64,000 bases of DNA. Origin: Alteraurantiacibacter aestuarii. GTDB taxonomy: Bacteria > Pseudomonadota > Alphaproteobacteria > Sphingomonadales > Sphingomonadaceae. The notes under the pieces were generated by a model. The model searched no databases. It saw only the letters and a program-made list of their open reading frames with translations, and was not told where the DNA came from. How positions within the stretch are numbered: position 1 is the stretch's first letter; each line of letters starts with the position of its first letter. The stretch covers positions 186,001-250,000 of the forward strand of contig NZ_WTYY01000001.1 in NCBI RefSeq assembly GCF_009827405.1, in the 5' to 3' direction. The position numbers were made by a program, and so were the translations under genes. Of the stretch, positions 1-9,010 are shown in pieces.

Positions 1-1180
1 AGCCAAGCCCGCCGCTGGCGCAGGAATAGAAGCCGCCCTCGCGCGTGATCGGCAGGGTCACATGCTCCGGCCCGCGCGATGTGGGCGCTTCTTCCACCAC
101 CACGGCATTCTTCGGGCGCAAAGCGGCAATACGCTTGAGCACGTAGGATGAGGTCATTTCCGGCGCAGGGTCGATCAGCTGGTGCGTGGCGCCGGCAAAG
201 GCGCGCGCGGGCAGGCGCTGCGTCAGCATGGAAAGTCCGGCGCTGATATCGCCCAGTACCCCGCCGCCGCCCGGCAGGTTGGACAGGTGCTTCGGATCAT
301 CGGACAGCGCCATCAGCGCCGCACCTTCGGGCCAGTGCGGACCGCTGCCCTCCACGTGATAGGTGAACACCGGCGCGCCAGCGACCAGGATCGCATCATG
401 CGGAGCCAGCGCATCGCGGATCTGATCGCGCCAGGCGTTGAGGAAGCCGGCAAATTGCGGGTGATCTTCGGGGAAAGTCTCCCGCGCGGCATAGGGCGCG
501 GACCAGACCGACAGGCCGGCTTTTTCGGCCAGCGCGATCGCATTGTCCCACGCGCCGGAATTGGCTGCGGACGTGCCGATCACCAGCGCCGGATTGCGCG
601 CACCTTCGATCATGGCGGCGATCTTCTCGATACCGGCAGGATCGGGGAAAGTGCGCAGCGACAGGTCGGGCAGGGCGGGCATGTCGCACTCCCGCTCCCA
701 GTCATCGACCGGGATGGACACGAACACCGGCCCCATCGGCGGGGTAAGCGCCACGGCAAAGGCGCGCGCAAGGGCCAGCGGCACATCCTGCGCGCGGGCA
801 GGCTCAATCGCGAACTTGACGTAGGGGCGCGGAAATTCGGTCGGCCGCTCCGCCCCAAGGAACGGATCGTATGGCAGGATGGAGCGCGCCTGCTGCCCCG
901 CCGTCACCACGATCGGGGCGTTGTTCTTGTAGGCGGTGAACAGATTGCCCAGGCTATGGCCGGTGCCTGCGGATGAGTGCAGGTTGACCAGCGCAGGCTT
1001 GCCGCTGGACCGCGCATAGCCATCGGCCATGCCCATCACCACCGCCTCGTTCAGGCCCATCACATAGGGGAAAGGCATGGCCTTGAGCATGGGCAGCTCT
1101 GTGCTGCCGGGATTGCCGAACAGCCGGTCCACCCCGAAATGGGCGAACACGGCGAAGGATGCTTCACGGACATTGGTCAT
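1..1180 (-). CDS. ThDP-dependent decarboxylase, benzoylformate decarboxylase-like (partial)
   Basis: Cut by the window edge: about 393 N-terminal residues are present and the C-terminal ThDP/Mg binding domain is mostly missing. The N-terminal pyrimidine-binding domain shows FGNPGSTELP at residues 21-30, with Ser26 at the position of the catalytic serine of benzoylformate decarboxylase. It also has a conserved Glu at 45 (GLNEAVV) and the NLHSSAGTG motif with His68. These are the Ser/Glu/His set of that subfamily rather than of acetolactate synthase. The family decarboxylates 2-oxo acids or cleaves and forms acyloin C-C bonds in the cytoplasm. The ATG lies 2 nt after the stop of the upstream MFS gene, so the two are co-transcribed. 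The exact substrate is unknown; an aromatic 2-keto acid or ketol is inferred from the neighbours. Confidence 0.85.
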   Translation of the reverse strand, partial: MTNVREASFAVFAHFGVDRLFGNPGSTELPMLKAMPFPYVMGLNEAVVMGMADGYARSSGKPALVNLHSSAGTGHSLGNLFTAYKNNAPIVVTAGQQARSILPYDPFLGAERPTEFPRPYVKFAIEPARAQDVPLALARAFAVALTPPMGPVFVSIPVDDWERECDMPALPDLSLRTFPDPAGIEKIAAMIEGARNPALVIGTSAANSGAWDNAIALAEKAGLSVWSAPYAARETFPEDHPQFAGFLNAWRDQIRDALAPHDAILVAGAPVFTYHVEGSGPHWPEGAALMALSDDPKHLSNLPGGGGVLGDISAGLSMLTQRLPARAFAGATHQLIDPAPEMTSSYVLKRIAALRPKNAVVVEEAPTSRGPEHVTLPITREGGFYSCASGGLG

Positions 1181-1182
1181 GG

Positions 1183-2811
1183 TCAGATCTGTTCCCCGCC
1201 AGCGCGCGCACGCTCGACCATATTGGCCTCATCCCTGCGGAAGCGCACCAGTACCGCCAGCAGCAGCACGATAATGAATGGCACCACCACGTTGACCGAG
1301 ATGATCGCCTGCGCCAGGTCGCCGCCGTTCTGATCGGCCACGATGCCCACGAAATACGGGCCGAGGCCAAGGCCCAGCAACGTCTGGATGATCATGTAGG
1401 TGGAGAAGGTGATGCCCCGCATGCGCGGCAGCACCAGCCCCAGCATCAGTGCATAGGCAGGCGGCAGCCACAGTGTCAGGATCAGGCTGTAGACGATGAA
1501 GCGCAGGTAGAAATCGCTCACTGTTTCGGCGTTATAGGCCCAGATGCCGAAGAAGGGTGAAATCGCCAGCGACCCCAGCACCAGAAACACCATGCCGCGC
1601 TGGCCCAGCTTATTGGCCAGAAAATCCGACATCGGCCCGGCGGCCAGTGGCCCCAATATGCCAAGTCCGGCCGCCAGCAAGCCGAACTGCACGCCAGCCT
1701 GCGCCTGCGAAAGGCCGAAATCGGTGATCAGCATGGTGGGGGTAAAGGCCATCACGCCGTAATTGATCGCGGTCTGCAATCCACCCACCACCATCAGCAT
1801 GATCAGCGACGGGCTGAGGATCACCTTGTAGGCGGGCAAGTCCTTGAGCTTGAAGCTCTGGAACAGGTTGAGCACCACGAAGGCGCCGAACGCGGCCACG
1901 CCCCATTGCAGCCAGTGCGGATCGATCGCCAGTCCGTAAATATCCAGCGACGGGCGCGGGGAGAAGCTCTGCGTCAGCCGCACCAGCGCAAGGCAGGACA
2001 GCAGGATCACGGCGAGGCCGATCAGATTGGTCGCCCATTGCTTCGCGCTCGCATCGCGCCGCCACAGGTAATACCAGTTGGTGCCCGGCGTGACCGATCC
2101 CAGAACATCGGCGCTGGCCCTGAAGGGATGCGGGTCTTCGGGCGTGACCAGCCCGTCCATCGCCCCGCGAACAGGCTCCTTCATGCGGTAGATCAGATAG
2201 GCTAGCGGAAAGCCCGGCAGGGCGGCGACGATGAAGGCGAACTGCCAGCCGGAAAAGCCCAGCGGTGCATTGCCATCGGGGTAAATCTGGTTCCACCATT
2301 GCGCCACGATACCGCCCAGCGCCATCGACAGGCCAAGGCCGATGGCCAGACCCACGCCCAGCCCGGCCATGCCGATGCCGCGGCGGGATTTGGGGAACAT
2401 GTCGAATATGATCGAATTGGCAGCGGGCTGCGTCGCGCCTTCACCAATGCCCACGCCAAGGCGCGAAATGGCCAGCAGCGCAAAGCCCCCGGCAAAGGCG
2501 GAAAGACCGGCGAAGAACGACCATGTGGCCAGACAGATGGCCAGCAGCTTGGTGCGCGTCCAGCCATCGACCAGACGGCCCAGCGGCAGCGAGAACAGCG
2601 CATAGAACAGCGCGAACACGGTGCCGTAGAGCAGGCCGATCTCGGCATTGCCGATGCCCAGATCCTCACGAATGTCATTGGCGAGGATGGACAGGATCTG
2701 CCGGTCGAGCAGGCTCATCGCCTGCGCAGCCGAAACCAGCGTCAGCGCATACCAGCCAGCCTTGCTGATCTTGTTCGTGACCGGCGCCTTATCGTTGGCG
2801 GTTGTCGCCAT
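1183..2811 (-). CDS. MFS transporter
   Basis: A 542-residue inner-membrane protein of the major facilitator superfamily, longer than the usual 400-450. The N-terminal half has hydrophobic helices from about residue 18, the loop motif LGRLVDGWTR between TM2 and TM3, and GEGATQPAANSI in TM4, as in spinster/hexuronate-like MFS carriers of aromatic acids. The extra length is a long central loop (roughly residues 215-265) between the two six-helix bundles. It probably imports or exports the compound handled by the surrounding catabolic genes. It is followed at 2 nt by the ThDP decarboxylase and preceded at 47 nt by the NmrA-like gene. Family is certain; substrate is inference. Confidence 0.9.
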   Translation of the reverse strand: MATTANDKAPVTNKISKAGWYALTLVSAAQAMSLLDRQILSILANDIREDLGIGNAEIGLLYGTVFALFYALFSLPLGRLVDGWTRTKLLAICLATWSFFAGLSAFAGGFALLAISRLGVGIGEGATQPAANSIIFDMFPKSRRGIGMAGLGVGLAIGLGLSMALGGIVAQWWNQIYPDGNAPLGFSGWQFAFIVAALPGFPLAYLIYRMKEPVRGAMDGLVTPEDPHPFRASADVLGSVTPGTNWYYLWRRDASAKQWATNLIGLAVILLSCLALVRLTQSFSPRPSLDIYGLAIDPHWLQWGVAAFGAFVVLNLFQSFKLKDLPAYKVILSPSLIMLMVVGGLQTAINYGVMAFTPTMLITDFGLSQAQAGVQFGLLAAGLGILGPLAAGPMSDFLANKLGQRGMVFLVLGSLAISPFFGIWAYNAETVSDFYLRFIVYSLILTLWLPPAYALMLGLVLPRMRGITFSTYMIIQTLLGLGLGPYFVGIVADQNGGDLAQAIISVNVVVPFIIVLLLAVLVRFRRDEANMVERARAGGEQI

Positions 2812-2858
2812 TATTGCCCTCTCCCACCCGAGATACCTGCCTTGCGAAAGGCCGGTTG

Positions 2859-3719
2859 TCAGTTCTTCAACGCGCTCGCAATTGTCTGCGAAATTGGTGT
2901 TGTCGCTCGTCCGGTCAGCCCGCTCAGCGTGCGGCTGTCATTCTCCAGCGCGCCCTTTGCCGTTGCCGCTGCCGAGTTGGCGACGACGGCGGCGATGTAA
3001 CCGGGCAGGCCAACCTGCTCCAGCGATTTGGCATATTCGGCTTCGGGCATGTCGACATATTTGATCGGCTTACCTGCCTGCTTGCTGACTTCGGCGGCGA
3101 AGTCTTCCATCGTCCAGCTGGTGTCTCCAGCCAGATCATAGGTGGTGCCGCCTTCGCCCTTGACCAGAACCACGGCAAGGCCAGCGGCCAGATCGGCGCG
3201 GCTGGCGGACGATATGCGCCCCTGTCCCTGCGCCCCGGTGATCACGCCATGTTCCACCTGCGGAGCGAGCGAGCCGATGTAATTTTCGTTATACCAGCCC
3301 ATCCGGCACAGATCGTAATCGATGCCGCTGGCGGCCAGCGTTTCCTCGGTCGCCTGATGCTCGCGCCCCAGCTTGATCGGCGTGGTTTCGGCCTCGAGAA
3401 TGGAGGTATAGGCGATGTAATCCACGCCAGCTTCCTTTGCGGCGTTGATCACATTGGCATGCTGGCGCGGGCGTTCACCCAGCGCGCTGCCGGAAATCAG
3501 CAGCAGGCGATCAACGCCTGCCAGCGCAGCGGGCAATTCCTCCGGCTTGTCATAATCGATCGCTCTGACGGTGACGCCCTTGGCAGCATAATCAGCCAGC
3601 TTGGAGGTATCGCGGCCAAACGCCACGATGTCGCTCGCGGCGACTTTCTCCAGCAGCTCATTCAGCACGAATTTGCCCAGCTGTCCGCTGGCACCGGTCA
3701 CGCCATATGTCGTCATCAT
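2859..3719 (-). CDS. NmrA/QorB-like NAD(P)H-binding oxidoreductase
   Basis: A 286-residue atypical short-chain dehydrogenase. The N-terminus MMTTYGVTGASGQLGKF carries the GASGQLG dinucleotide-binding loop of the NmrA/quinone oxidoreductase 2 group, and a mid-protein ILEAETTPIKLGREHQATE segment matches QorB-type proteins. The start is the first of two adjacent ATGs, 4-5 nt after GGGGAG; an in-frame extension of 16 residues upstream lacks family similarity. QorB relatives reduce quinones with NADPH. That would fit a cluster handling catechol or hydroquinone intermediates, but some relatives are non-catalytic redox sensors. It lies 44 nt after the O-methyltransferase stop and is probably in the same transcript. 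Confidence 0.82.
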   Translation of the reverse strand: MMTTYGVTGASGQLGKFVLNELLEKVAASDIVAFGRDTSKLADYAAKGVTVRAIDYDKPEELPAALAGVDRLLLISGSALGERPRQHANVINAAKEAGVDYIAYTSILEAETTPIKLGREHQATEETLAASGIDYDLCRMGWYNENYIGSLAPQVEHGVITGAQGQGRISSASRADLAAGLAVVLVKGEGGTTYDLAGDTSWTMEDFAAEVSKQAGKPIKYVDMPEAEYAKSLEQVGLPGYIAAVVANSAAATAKGALENDSRTLSGLTGRATTPISQTIASALKN

Positions 3720-3763
3720 CTCACTCCCCAACACCGGCCCGCGATCACTGCGCAGGCCCGGCC

Positions 3764-4777
3764 TCAATTACTTAGCGCTTCAATCACATAATGGTTGTCT
3801 GACAGAGCCGCCGTGCGAGTCAAAACCAAATCGCCTTCGGCCAGCAATTGCTCAAATTGCGCCTTCGTCCGCTCGCGGCCGTTCCACAGCATCATGGTCA
3901 TGTCGCCGTACATCGCGATGGCATGATCGCCGCGTTCCTGCACTGTCTCGGGCAGGATACGCTCGATCAGCAGCACGGTGGCGCCATGATCGCGGGCCGC
4001 GGCGCCCACCCGGCGGATGATCTGGCGGGCATGCTCATCATCCCAGTCATGCAGGATATATTTGAGCATGTAGCAGTCTGCCGCATGGGTGATCGGATCG
4101 AAGAAACTGCCGCCCACAAAGCGCGCGCGGTCGGCCACGCCCTGCCTGGCAAACAGCGCCTTCGCGCCTTCCTCTGCATGCGGCAGGTCGAGCACGAAGC
4201 CGGTTGCGTCCGGCGCGGCTTTGAGCAGTTCGGCCAGCACCATGCCGTGCCCGCCGCCAATATCGGCAAAGCTGGCAAAGCCGGTCACGTCATAGGCCTG
4301 CACCGCTTCCGCTGCGAAACGGCGGGAGCTGTCGACCATGGCCTGGTTGAAGATCGCCGCTGCCTTTGCATCATCATTCAGATCGTCAAAACCCTGCGTG
4401 CCATAGGCGATGCCTTCGGGCGGGCGGCCCTTGGCCACGCACTCGGTCAGTTGTGCGAAGCTGGGCGACAGTTGCGTGCCGACATGCCGCGCCATGCCGC
4501 GCAGGCTCTCTGCATGATCGGCGCGCAGGCGCTGGCCCATTTCGGTCAGCGCAAACGTGCCGTCACCCTTGTCGAGCACGATGCCGATGGATGCGAGCGC
4601 GCGCAGGAAGCGTTCCAGATTGGCCGCGTCGGCGTCTATCTTTGCGGCCAGCGTGGCGGCATCCAGCGATGCATCGCCCAGCGCATCGGCCAGACCCAGC
4701 CGGGCCGCCGCGCAGATTGCGTGCGGCTTCCAATAGGCCGCGATCATCGCCCGCAGATCAGCTGCCGCGTCACTCAT
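3764..4777 (-). CDS. SAM-dependent O-methyltransferase (acetylserotonin OMT-like)
   Basis: A 337-residue protein with an N-terminal winged-helix dimerisation domain (about residues 10-95, with the LGLADALGD and ANLERFLRALASIGIV signatures) followed by a Rossmann methyltransferase domain. The SAM-binding loop reads FADIGGGHGMVLAELL, and LKYILHDWDDEHA contains the conserved His/Asp-Asp catalytic region of the plant-caffeate/bacterial small-molecule OMT family. It normally methylates a phenolic hydroxyl. In a degradation cluster it could instead work on an intermediate or protect a reactive catechol. It starts 4 nt inside the end of the upstream amidohydrolase, indicating translational coupling. 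Confidence 0.88.
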   Translation of the reverse strand: MSDAAADLRAMIAAYWKPHAICAAARLGLADALGDASLDAATLAAKIDADAANLERFLRALASIGIVLDKGDGTFALTEMGQRLRADHAESLRGMARHVGTQLSPSFAQLTECVAKGRPPEGIAYGTQGFDDLNDDAKAAAIFNQAMVDSSRRFAAEAVQAYDVTGFASFADIGGGHGMVLAELLKAAPDATGFVLDLPHAEEGAKALFARQGVADRARFVGGSFFDPITHAADCYMLKYILHDWDDEHARQIIRRVGAAARDHGATVLLIERILPETVQERGDHAIAMYGDMTMMLWNGRERTKAQFEQLLAEGDLVLTRTAALSDNHYVIEALSN

Positions 4778-5829
4778 ATGCCGAACAGCTTTTCCGCATT
4801 GGTCTGGAAGAACTTCTTCTTGGTTGCGGCGCTCATCTCCATGTCGTCCAGCAACTCCACTTCGGCAGGCACGAACTGGTATGGATAATCCATCGCATAC
4901 ATCACCCGGTCCTCACCCATGACCTTCATCATCAATTCGATCGAGGCGGGGGATGGCAGGCCGGAGTTGGTGCCCCAGACATTGTTGCGCATGTAGTAAT
5001 GCAGCTCATGCTCCAGCGGCTTGAGGCGCTCGTACCGCTTGGAGCGGATGCCTGCGAGATGCATGTAATTGAGCCGGTCGATCCAGAAGGGCAGGCCCTC
5101 ACAGCCATGCCCCAGCGCCAGTTGCAGGCTGGGGAAGCGGTCAAACACGCCGGTGGTGAGCAGGCGCATGGCGTGGAAGCTGGTCTCCACAGCAAAGCCG
5201 AACACCGCGCCTTCAAGGCCGGCATCCACCATCGTGCCGATCATGTCATCAGGCGGGCCTTGCGGGTGGATGTAGAGCGGAATGTCCATATCGGCGCAGG
5301 CGCGCAGGATCGGGTCAAACTGCGGCTCATCCAGATAGTGCCCATGCGTGTGGCTGTTCACCTGCACACCGCGAAAGCCCAGCTCCTCCTTGCCGCGTTT
5401 CAGCTCGGCGGCAGACCATTCGGGGTCCTGCGGGCAGATGGCGGTCATGCCGTAGAAACGGTCAGGGTATTTCTCGCAGGCCGCGGCCAGCTGGTCATTG
5501 GCACGCGAGGCAATGCCCCTGGCTTCCTCCACATCGTGCAGCGACTGCACGCCGGGGCTGGTCAGCGCCAGCACCGCCTTGTCGATGCCGCTCTCATTCA
5601 TCGCCGCGATCCGCAGCTCTCCCAGATCGAGCAGGCGCTCACGAATGAAGGTGGTGCGCTCGGACGGGCTGGTGCCGTAAAAGCCCCACAGCGAAACCGT
5701 GCCCTTGTCCGCGCGGCCTTCCTTCACCAGCCGCAGGATCGCATCCAGCTGTTCCCTGGTGGCAAAGGCTTCTTCGGTGGCGATGCGCAGATAGCCGCGG
5801 TCTCCGCCAGTGTTCAGTTCATGGGTCAC
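4774..5829 (-). CDS. amidohydrolase-2 family decarboxylase (LigW/gamma-resorcylate decarboxylase-like)
   Basis: A 351-residue TIM-barrel metal-dependent hydrolase of the ACMSD group. RIATEEAFA near residue 16 replaces the usual HxH first metal site by an E-x-x-x motif, as in LigW-type and gamma-resorcylate decarboxylases. HTHGHYLDEP (about 160), YIHPQGPPDD, ALGHGCEGLPFWIDRL with its conserved His, and YAMDYPYQ with the catalytic Asp supply the remaining active site. Members decarboxylate hydroxylated benzoates (5-carboxyvanillate, 2,6-dihydroxybenzoate) or hydrolyse related products. Its stop overlaps the O-methyltransferase start, and the VAO gene ends 2 nt upstream of its start. Assignment to family is firm; decarboxylase versus hydrolase activity is inference. 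Confidence 0.85.
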   Translation of the reverse strand: MTHELNTGGDRGYLRIATEEAFATREQLDAILRLVKEGRADKGTVSLWGFYGTSPSERTTFIRERLLDLGELRIAAMNESGIDKAVLALTSPGVQSLHDVEEARGIASRANDQLAAACEKYPDRFYGMTAICPQDPEWSAAELKRGKEELGFRGVQVNSHTHGHYLDEPQFDPILRACADMDIPLYIHPQGPPDDMIGTMVDAGLEGAVFGFAVETSFHAMRLLTTGVFDRFPSLQLALGHGCEGLPFWIDRLNYMHLAGIRSKRYERLKPLEHELHYYMRNNVWGTNSGLPSPASIELMMKVMGEDRVMYAMDYPYQFVPAEVELLDDMEMSAATKKKFFQTNAEKLFGI

Positions 5830-5831
5830 GG

Positions 5832-7397
5832 TCAGTCCTTGTCGCGATAGGCAGCGGGCCAGATACCCTGCTTGCCGGGGGAGAGAATGCCGTTCGGATC
5901 AAGGCAATCCTTGATCTTCTGGGCGAAGCGCTGCTGCGCATTGTTGTTGAAGTCATACAGAGCCGCCACTTCATCCATGAAGTCCACATGGCTGCGATAT
6001 TCGCCGTAACCCAGCTTTGCGGCGGGCTCGAGCATGGCCTTTGTGGCCGCATAGGCGCCGCGTGTCTGAGCCTCATCCTTGGTGTCGAACACCACCAGCG
6101 CGACGTGGATCATGTGCCGCTTGCCAACGATGATGGCGGCTGAATAATCGAGGCCGTGCGTGTCCAGCACGCCTCTGGTCAAATCCCGGATCGCGCAGCC
6201 ATCCTTGCCGGAAATCGGCATGGCGCAGGAAAAGCCGATATGGCCGCCTTCCTCGCCGCCATACCAGCGGGTCATGCGGTCCAGCGCCATTGAGGGAATG
6301 CCTGCCTGCACCTTGTGATGCGGGTTTTCCAGCTCCGGCAAATTGCGGCCGTCGAACTCCTCGAACATCACGCTGCCGCCGGGAATGGCGGTGAGCGCGG
6401 CCTCAATCTTGGCGCGGTTATGCGCCACCACCGGGGCATCGCCATACAGCGCAAAGCGCATCACCCAGCGGCCAAAGCCGGGGGTGGCGGCAATCCTGTC
6501 CAGCACTTCATCGGGGATGGCATCCTTGCCGGTGTACCAGTCCTCTCGTCCCCAGAAAGCGGAAGCGGCGCACACCGCATTGATGATCATCGGCTGGTTG
6601 GGAATCGTGCCGTCGATCATCAGCGGACGCAGCGCTTCCAGAAAGGCCGGGTAATGCTCCTCATTGTCGAGCATGAACCAGCCGGGCGCATAGACTTCGG
6701 GCGCGTGGAACAGGCTGACGCCCATCTTGGTGACCACGCCGTAATTGGACTGGGTGAACAGGCCGTCCATGCTCGGTCCGGCGCTGTTGGGATAGACCAG
6801 CCAGCTTCTGGGATTGCTCATCCCGCCCATGCCGGTGCGCATGATGTCGCCATTGGCCAGCACCACTTCCATCCCGCAATGATGGCCGAAATGCTCGCCG
6901 ACCGGCGTGTAGCCCACGCCGTGTTCCAGCGCATTGCCGATGATGCTGCCGGCGCCAAGATCGGGCACGGACATCCACAGCTTCGATCCGGTGCTCTTGA
7001 GATGATCGTACAGGTCGAAGAAGCGCACGCCGGGTTCGACCAGCGCCATGCAGTTTTCCTCATCCACTTCCAGCACGCGGTTCATCCGCCGCAGGGACAT
7101 GGTGAAGCTGCCCGAAACGCGCGGCGCGCCGCCGCCATAGCCCTTGTTGCGGCCCTGGCTGCTGGTCCACACCGGCGTGCCATGTTCATTGGCGATGCGC
7201 AGGACGGCCTGCACTTCCTCCACATTGTCCGGCAGCAGCACCGCGCCGGGCTGGTACCAGTCACCGGGCGGGGCGAAGGGATCGCCGTGGTCGGCCATGC
7301 CAGCGGGATCGACGATCACATTTTCAGTGCCCAGCACGCGCTGCATATCGCGAATGGCAGCGTCAAGGCTGCCTGCCGGCATGGTGAAATCGTCCAT
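5832..7397 (-). CDS. VAO/PCMH-type FAD-linked phenol oxidase or dehydrogenase
   Basis: A 521-residue flavoprotein of the vanillyl-alcohol oxidase / 4-cresol dehydrogenase family. The FAD-binding PCMH domain carries QGRNKGYGGGAP and VEPGVRFFDLYDHL. VPDLGAGSIIGNALEHG follows, then YTPVGEHFGHHCGMEVV and RTGMGG, in the order found in VAO and p-cresol methylhydroxylase. The cap domain includes GLDYSAAIIVG, and the C-terminus ends DPNGILSPGKQGIWP as is typical. The family oxidises p-alkylphenols or p-hydroxybenzyl alcohols at the benzylic carbon via a quinone methide. No cytochrome subunit gene is adjacent, unlike the two paralogues at 28793 and 31220, so an oxidase is more likely than a dehydrogenase. 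The ALDH gene lies just upstream and could take the aldehyde product. Confidence 0.88.
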   Translation of the reverse strand: MDDFTMPAGSLDAAIRDMQRVLGTENVIVDPAGMADHGDPFAPPGDWYQPGAVLLPDNVEEVQAVLRIANEHGTPVWTSSQGRNKGYGGGAPRVSGSFTMSLRRMNRVLEVDEENCMALVEPGVRFFDLYDHLKSTGSKLWMSVPDLGAGSIIGNALEHGVGYTPVGEHFGHHCGMEVVLANGDIMRTGMGGMSNPRSWLVYPNSAGPSMDGLFTQSNYGVVTKMGVSLFHAPEVYAPGWFMLDNEEHYPAFLEALRPLMIDGTIPNQPMIINAVCAASAFWGREDWYTGKDAIPDEVLDRIAATPGFGRWVMRFALYGDAPVVAHNRAKIEAALTAIPGGSVMFEEFDGRNLPELENPHHKVQAGIPSMALDRMTRWYGGEEGGHIGFSCAMPISGKDGCAIRDLTRGVLDTHGLDYSAAIIVGKRHMIHVALVVFDTKDEAQTRGAYAATKAMLEPAAKLGYGEYRSHVDFMDEVAALYDFNNNAQQRFAQKIKDCLDPNGILSPGKQGIWPAAYRDKD

Positions 7398-7457
7398 CGC
7401 GTCCTCCCAATCAAACGCCAGTTACTTGCCAGCCACGTGCTGGCTGCGCGGGGATTA

Positions 7458-8888
7458 TTATCCCTCGTGCACGGCCTTGGTCACCATGCAGGCGAGCACG
7501 CCCTCAGGGCCGTCCTCGCTGCCGTGGCCAGACCAGCCGACACCGCCAAAGGGCGCATCCGCTCCGCCGATCATGTGGCTGTTGATGCCCACCATGCCAG
7601 CGCGGACCTGCGCCGCCAACCGCTGCTGGCGCTTGTAATCGCCGGTCCAGCAATAGGCCGCCAGACCATAGGGCAGGCGGTTTGCCTCGGCGATCATCTC
7701 GTCCTCGCTGCGATAGGGGTTGATCAGGGCGACGGGGCCGAACGGCTCCTCATTCATGATGTCTGCATCGAGCGGAATTTCGGACAGGACCGACGGAGCA
7801 TAGAAATAGCCCTGATTGCCGATGCGCTCACCGCCAGCGCCCAGCTTCGCGCCGCGCTGCACGGCATCGCCGATCAGCCGTTCCATCGCTTCGGGACGGC
7901 GCGGATTGGCCATCGGGCCCATGGTGGTGCCATCGACCAGGCCATCGCCCACGACCTGCGCCTTGGCCCCGGCAATAAAGCCGTCGCGGAACTTCTCGAA
8001 CACATCTTCCTGCACGATGAAGCGCGTGGGGGAGACGCAGACCTGCCCGGCGTTGCGATATTTGCCGCCCACGGCGGTTGCCAGCGCCTTTTCGACGTCG
8101 GCATCATCGAACACCAGAACCGGGCCGTGTCCGCCCAGTTCCATGGTGGTGCGCTGCATGTTCTGCGTGGCCAGGCAGGCGAGGTGCTTGCCCACCACGG
8201 TCGATCCGGTGAAGGACAGCTTGCGGATGATGGGGCTGCCCAGCAGGTGGCGGCTCACCTCATCGGGCACGCCAAACACCGCCTGTGCCACTTCCTTTGG
8301 CAGTCCGGCGTCCAGCAGGCATTGCAGGATGCCCAGCGCTGAAGCCGGAGTTTCCTCGGCGCTTTTCAGGATTACCGAACAGCCTGCGGCCACCGGCGCA
8401 CCCAGCTTGCGGCCGGGATTGCCGAGCGGGAAATTCCACGGCGCGAAAGCGGCCACCGGGCCAACCGGTTCATGCCGGATGGTGGAGCGCGTGCCTTCGG
8501 GCCGCACCAGCTCGCGGCCATAGATGCGGAAACATTCGCCGGCATAGAAATTGAACAGGCCGACATTCATCATCACTTCGATGCGGCTTTCGGCCAGCGG
8601 CTTGCCCTCTTCCATCGTGGCGATGCGAGCGAGGTCTTCCTGCCGCTCCACCATCAGGCGCGCGGCGCCCTGCAACACGTTGGCGCGTTCCTGCGGGGTG
8701 GACTTGCGCCAGATTGCAAAGCCGCGATCGGCCACTTCCAGCGCGCGGTCCAGATCGGCCGCTTCGGCCAGCGGCAGCTCGGCCAGCGTCTCACCAGTGG
8801 CGGGATTGACGACGGGGAAAGTGCGGCGGCCACCGCCCGAAACTTTCTCACCATCGATAATCATGTGGAGGGAGGGATACTGGGTCAT
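7458..8888 (-). CDS. NAD(P)-dependent aldehyde dehydrogenase (succinate-semialdehyde/vanillin type)
   Basis: A 476-residue ALDH superfamily enzyme of normal length. The Rossmann domain shows FAPWNFPLGNPGRKLG and SFTGSTVVGKHLA. The catalytic glutamate lies in TMELGGHGP and the nucleophilic cysteine in NAGQVCVSPTRF, with EEPFGPVA near the C-terminus. This subgroup includes GabD-like and aromatic aldehyde dehydrogenases. In context it probably oxidises the aldehyde produced by the downstream flavoprotein to a carboxylate. A 60-nt gap to the flavoprotein and 122 nt to the SnoaL-like gene upstream are compatible with one transcript running leftwards from about 9766. Confidence 0.9.
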   Translation of the reverse strand: MTQYPSLHMIIDGEKVSGGGRRTFPVVNPATGETLAELPLAEAADLDRALEVADRGFAIWRKSTPQERANVLQGAARLMVERQEDLARIATMEEGKPLAESRIEVMMNVGLFNFYAGECFRIYGRELVRPEGTRSTIRHEPVGPVAAFAPWNFPLGNPGRKLGAPVAAGCSVILKSAEETPASALGILQCLLDAGLPKEVAQAVFGVPDEVSRHLLGSPIIRKLSFTGSTVVGKHLACLATQNMQRTTMELGGHGPVLVFDDADVEKALATAVGGKYRNAGQVCVSPTRFIVQEDVFEKFRDGFIAGAKAQVVGDGLVDGTTMGPMANPRRPEAMERLIGDAVQRGAKLGAGGERIGNQGYFYAPSVLSEIPLDADIMNEEPFGPVALINPYRSEDEMIAEANRLPYGLAAYCWTGDYKRQQRLAAQVRAGMVGINSHMIGGADAPFGGVGWSGHGSEDGPEGVLACMVTKAVHEG

Positions 8889-9010
8889 CTCGGTTCTCCG
8901 TCATCCCGGCCACGAACCGGGCTTGCGTGATTTCTTGCAGGAATTTCTTGTCGCTGCGCGGTGGATGGCGGCCCCTGTCTGTGCAGAGGCCGCCATCGCA
9001 CTGTCAGTCG

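Noticed and set aside
6315-8342. Open frame of 675 codons on the plus strand, antisense to the VAO and ALDH genes
   Set aside because: His/Ala/Gly-rich composition with no domain; it is a by-product of GC-rich third positions opposite two well-supported genes.
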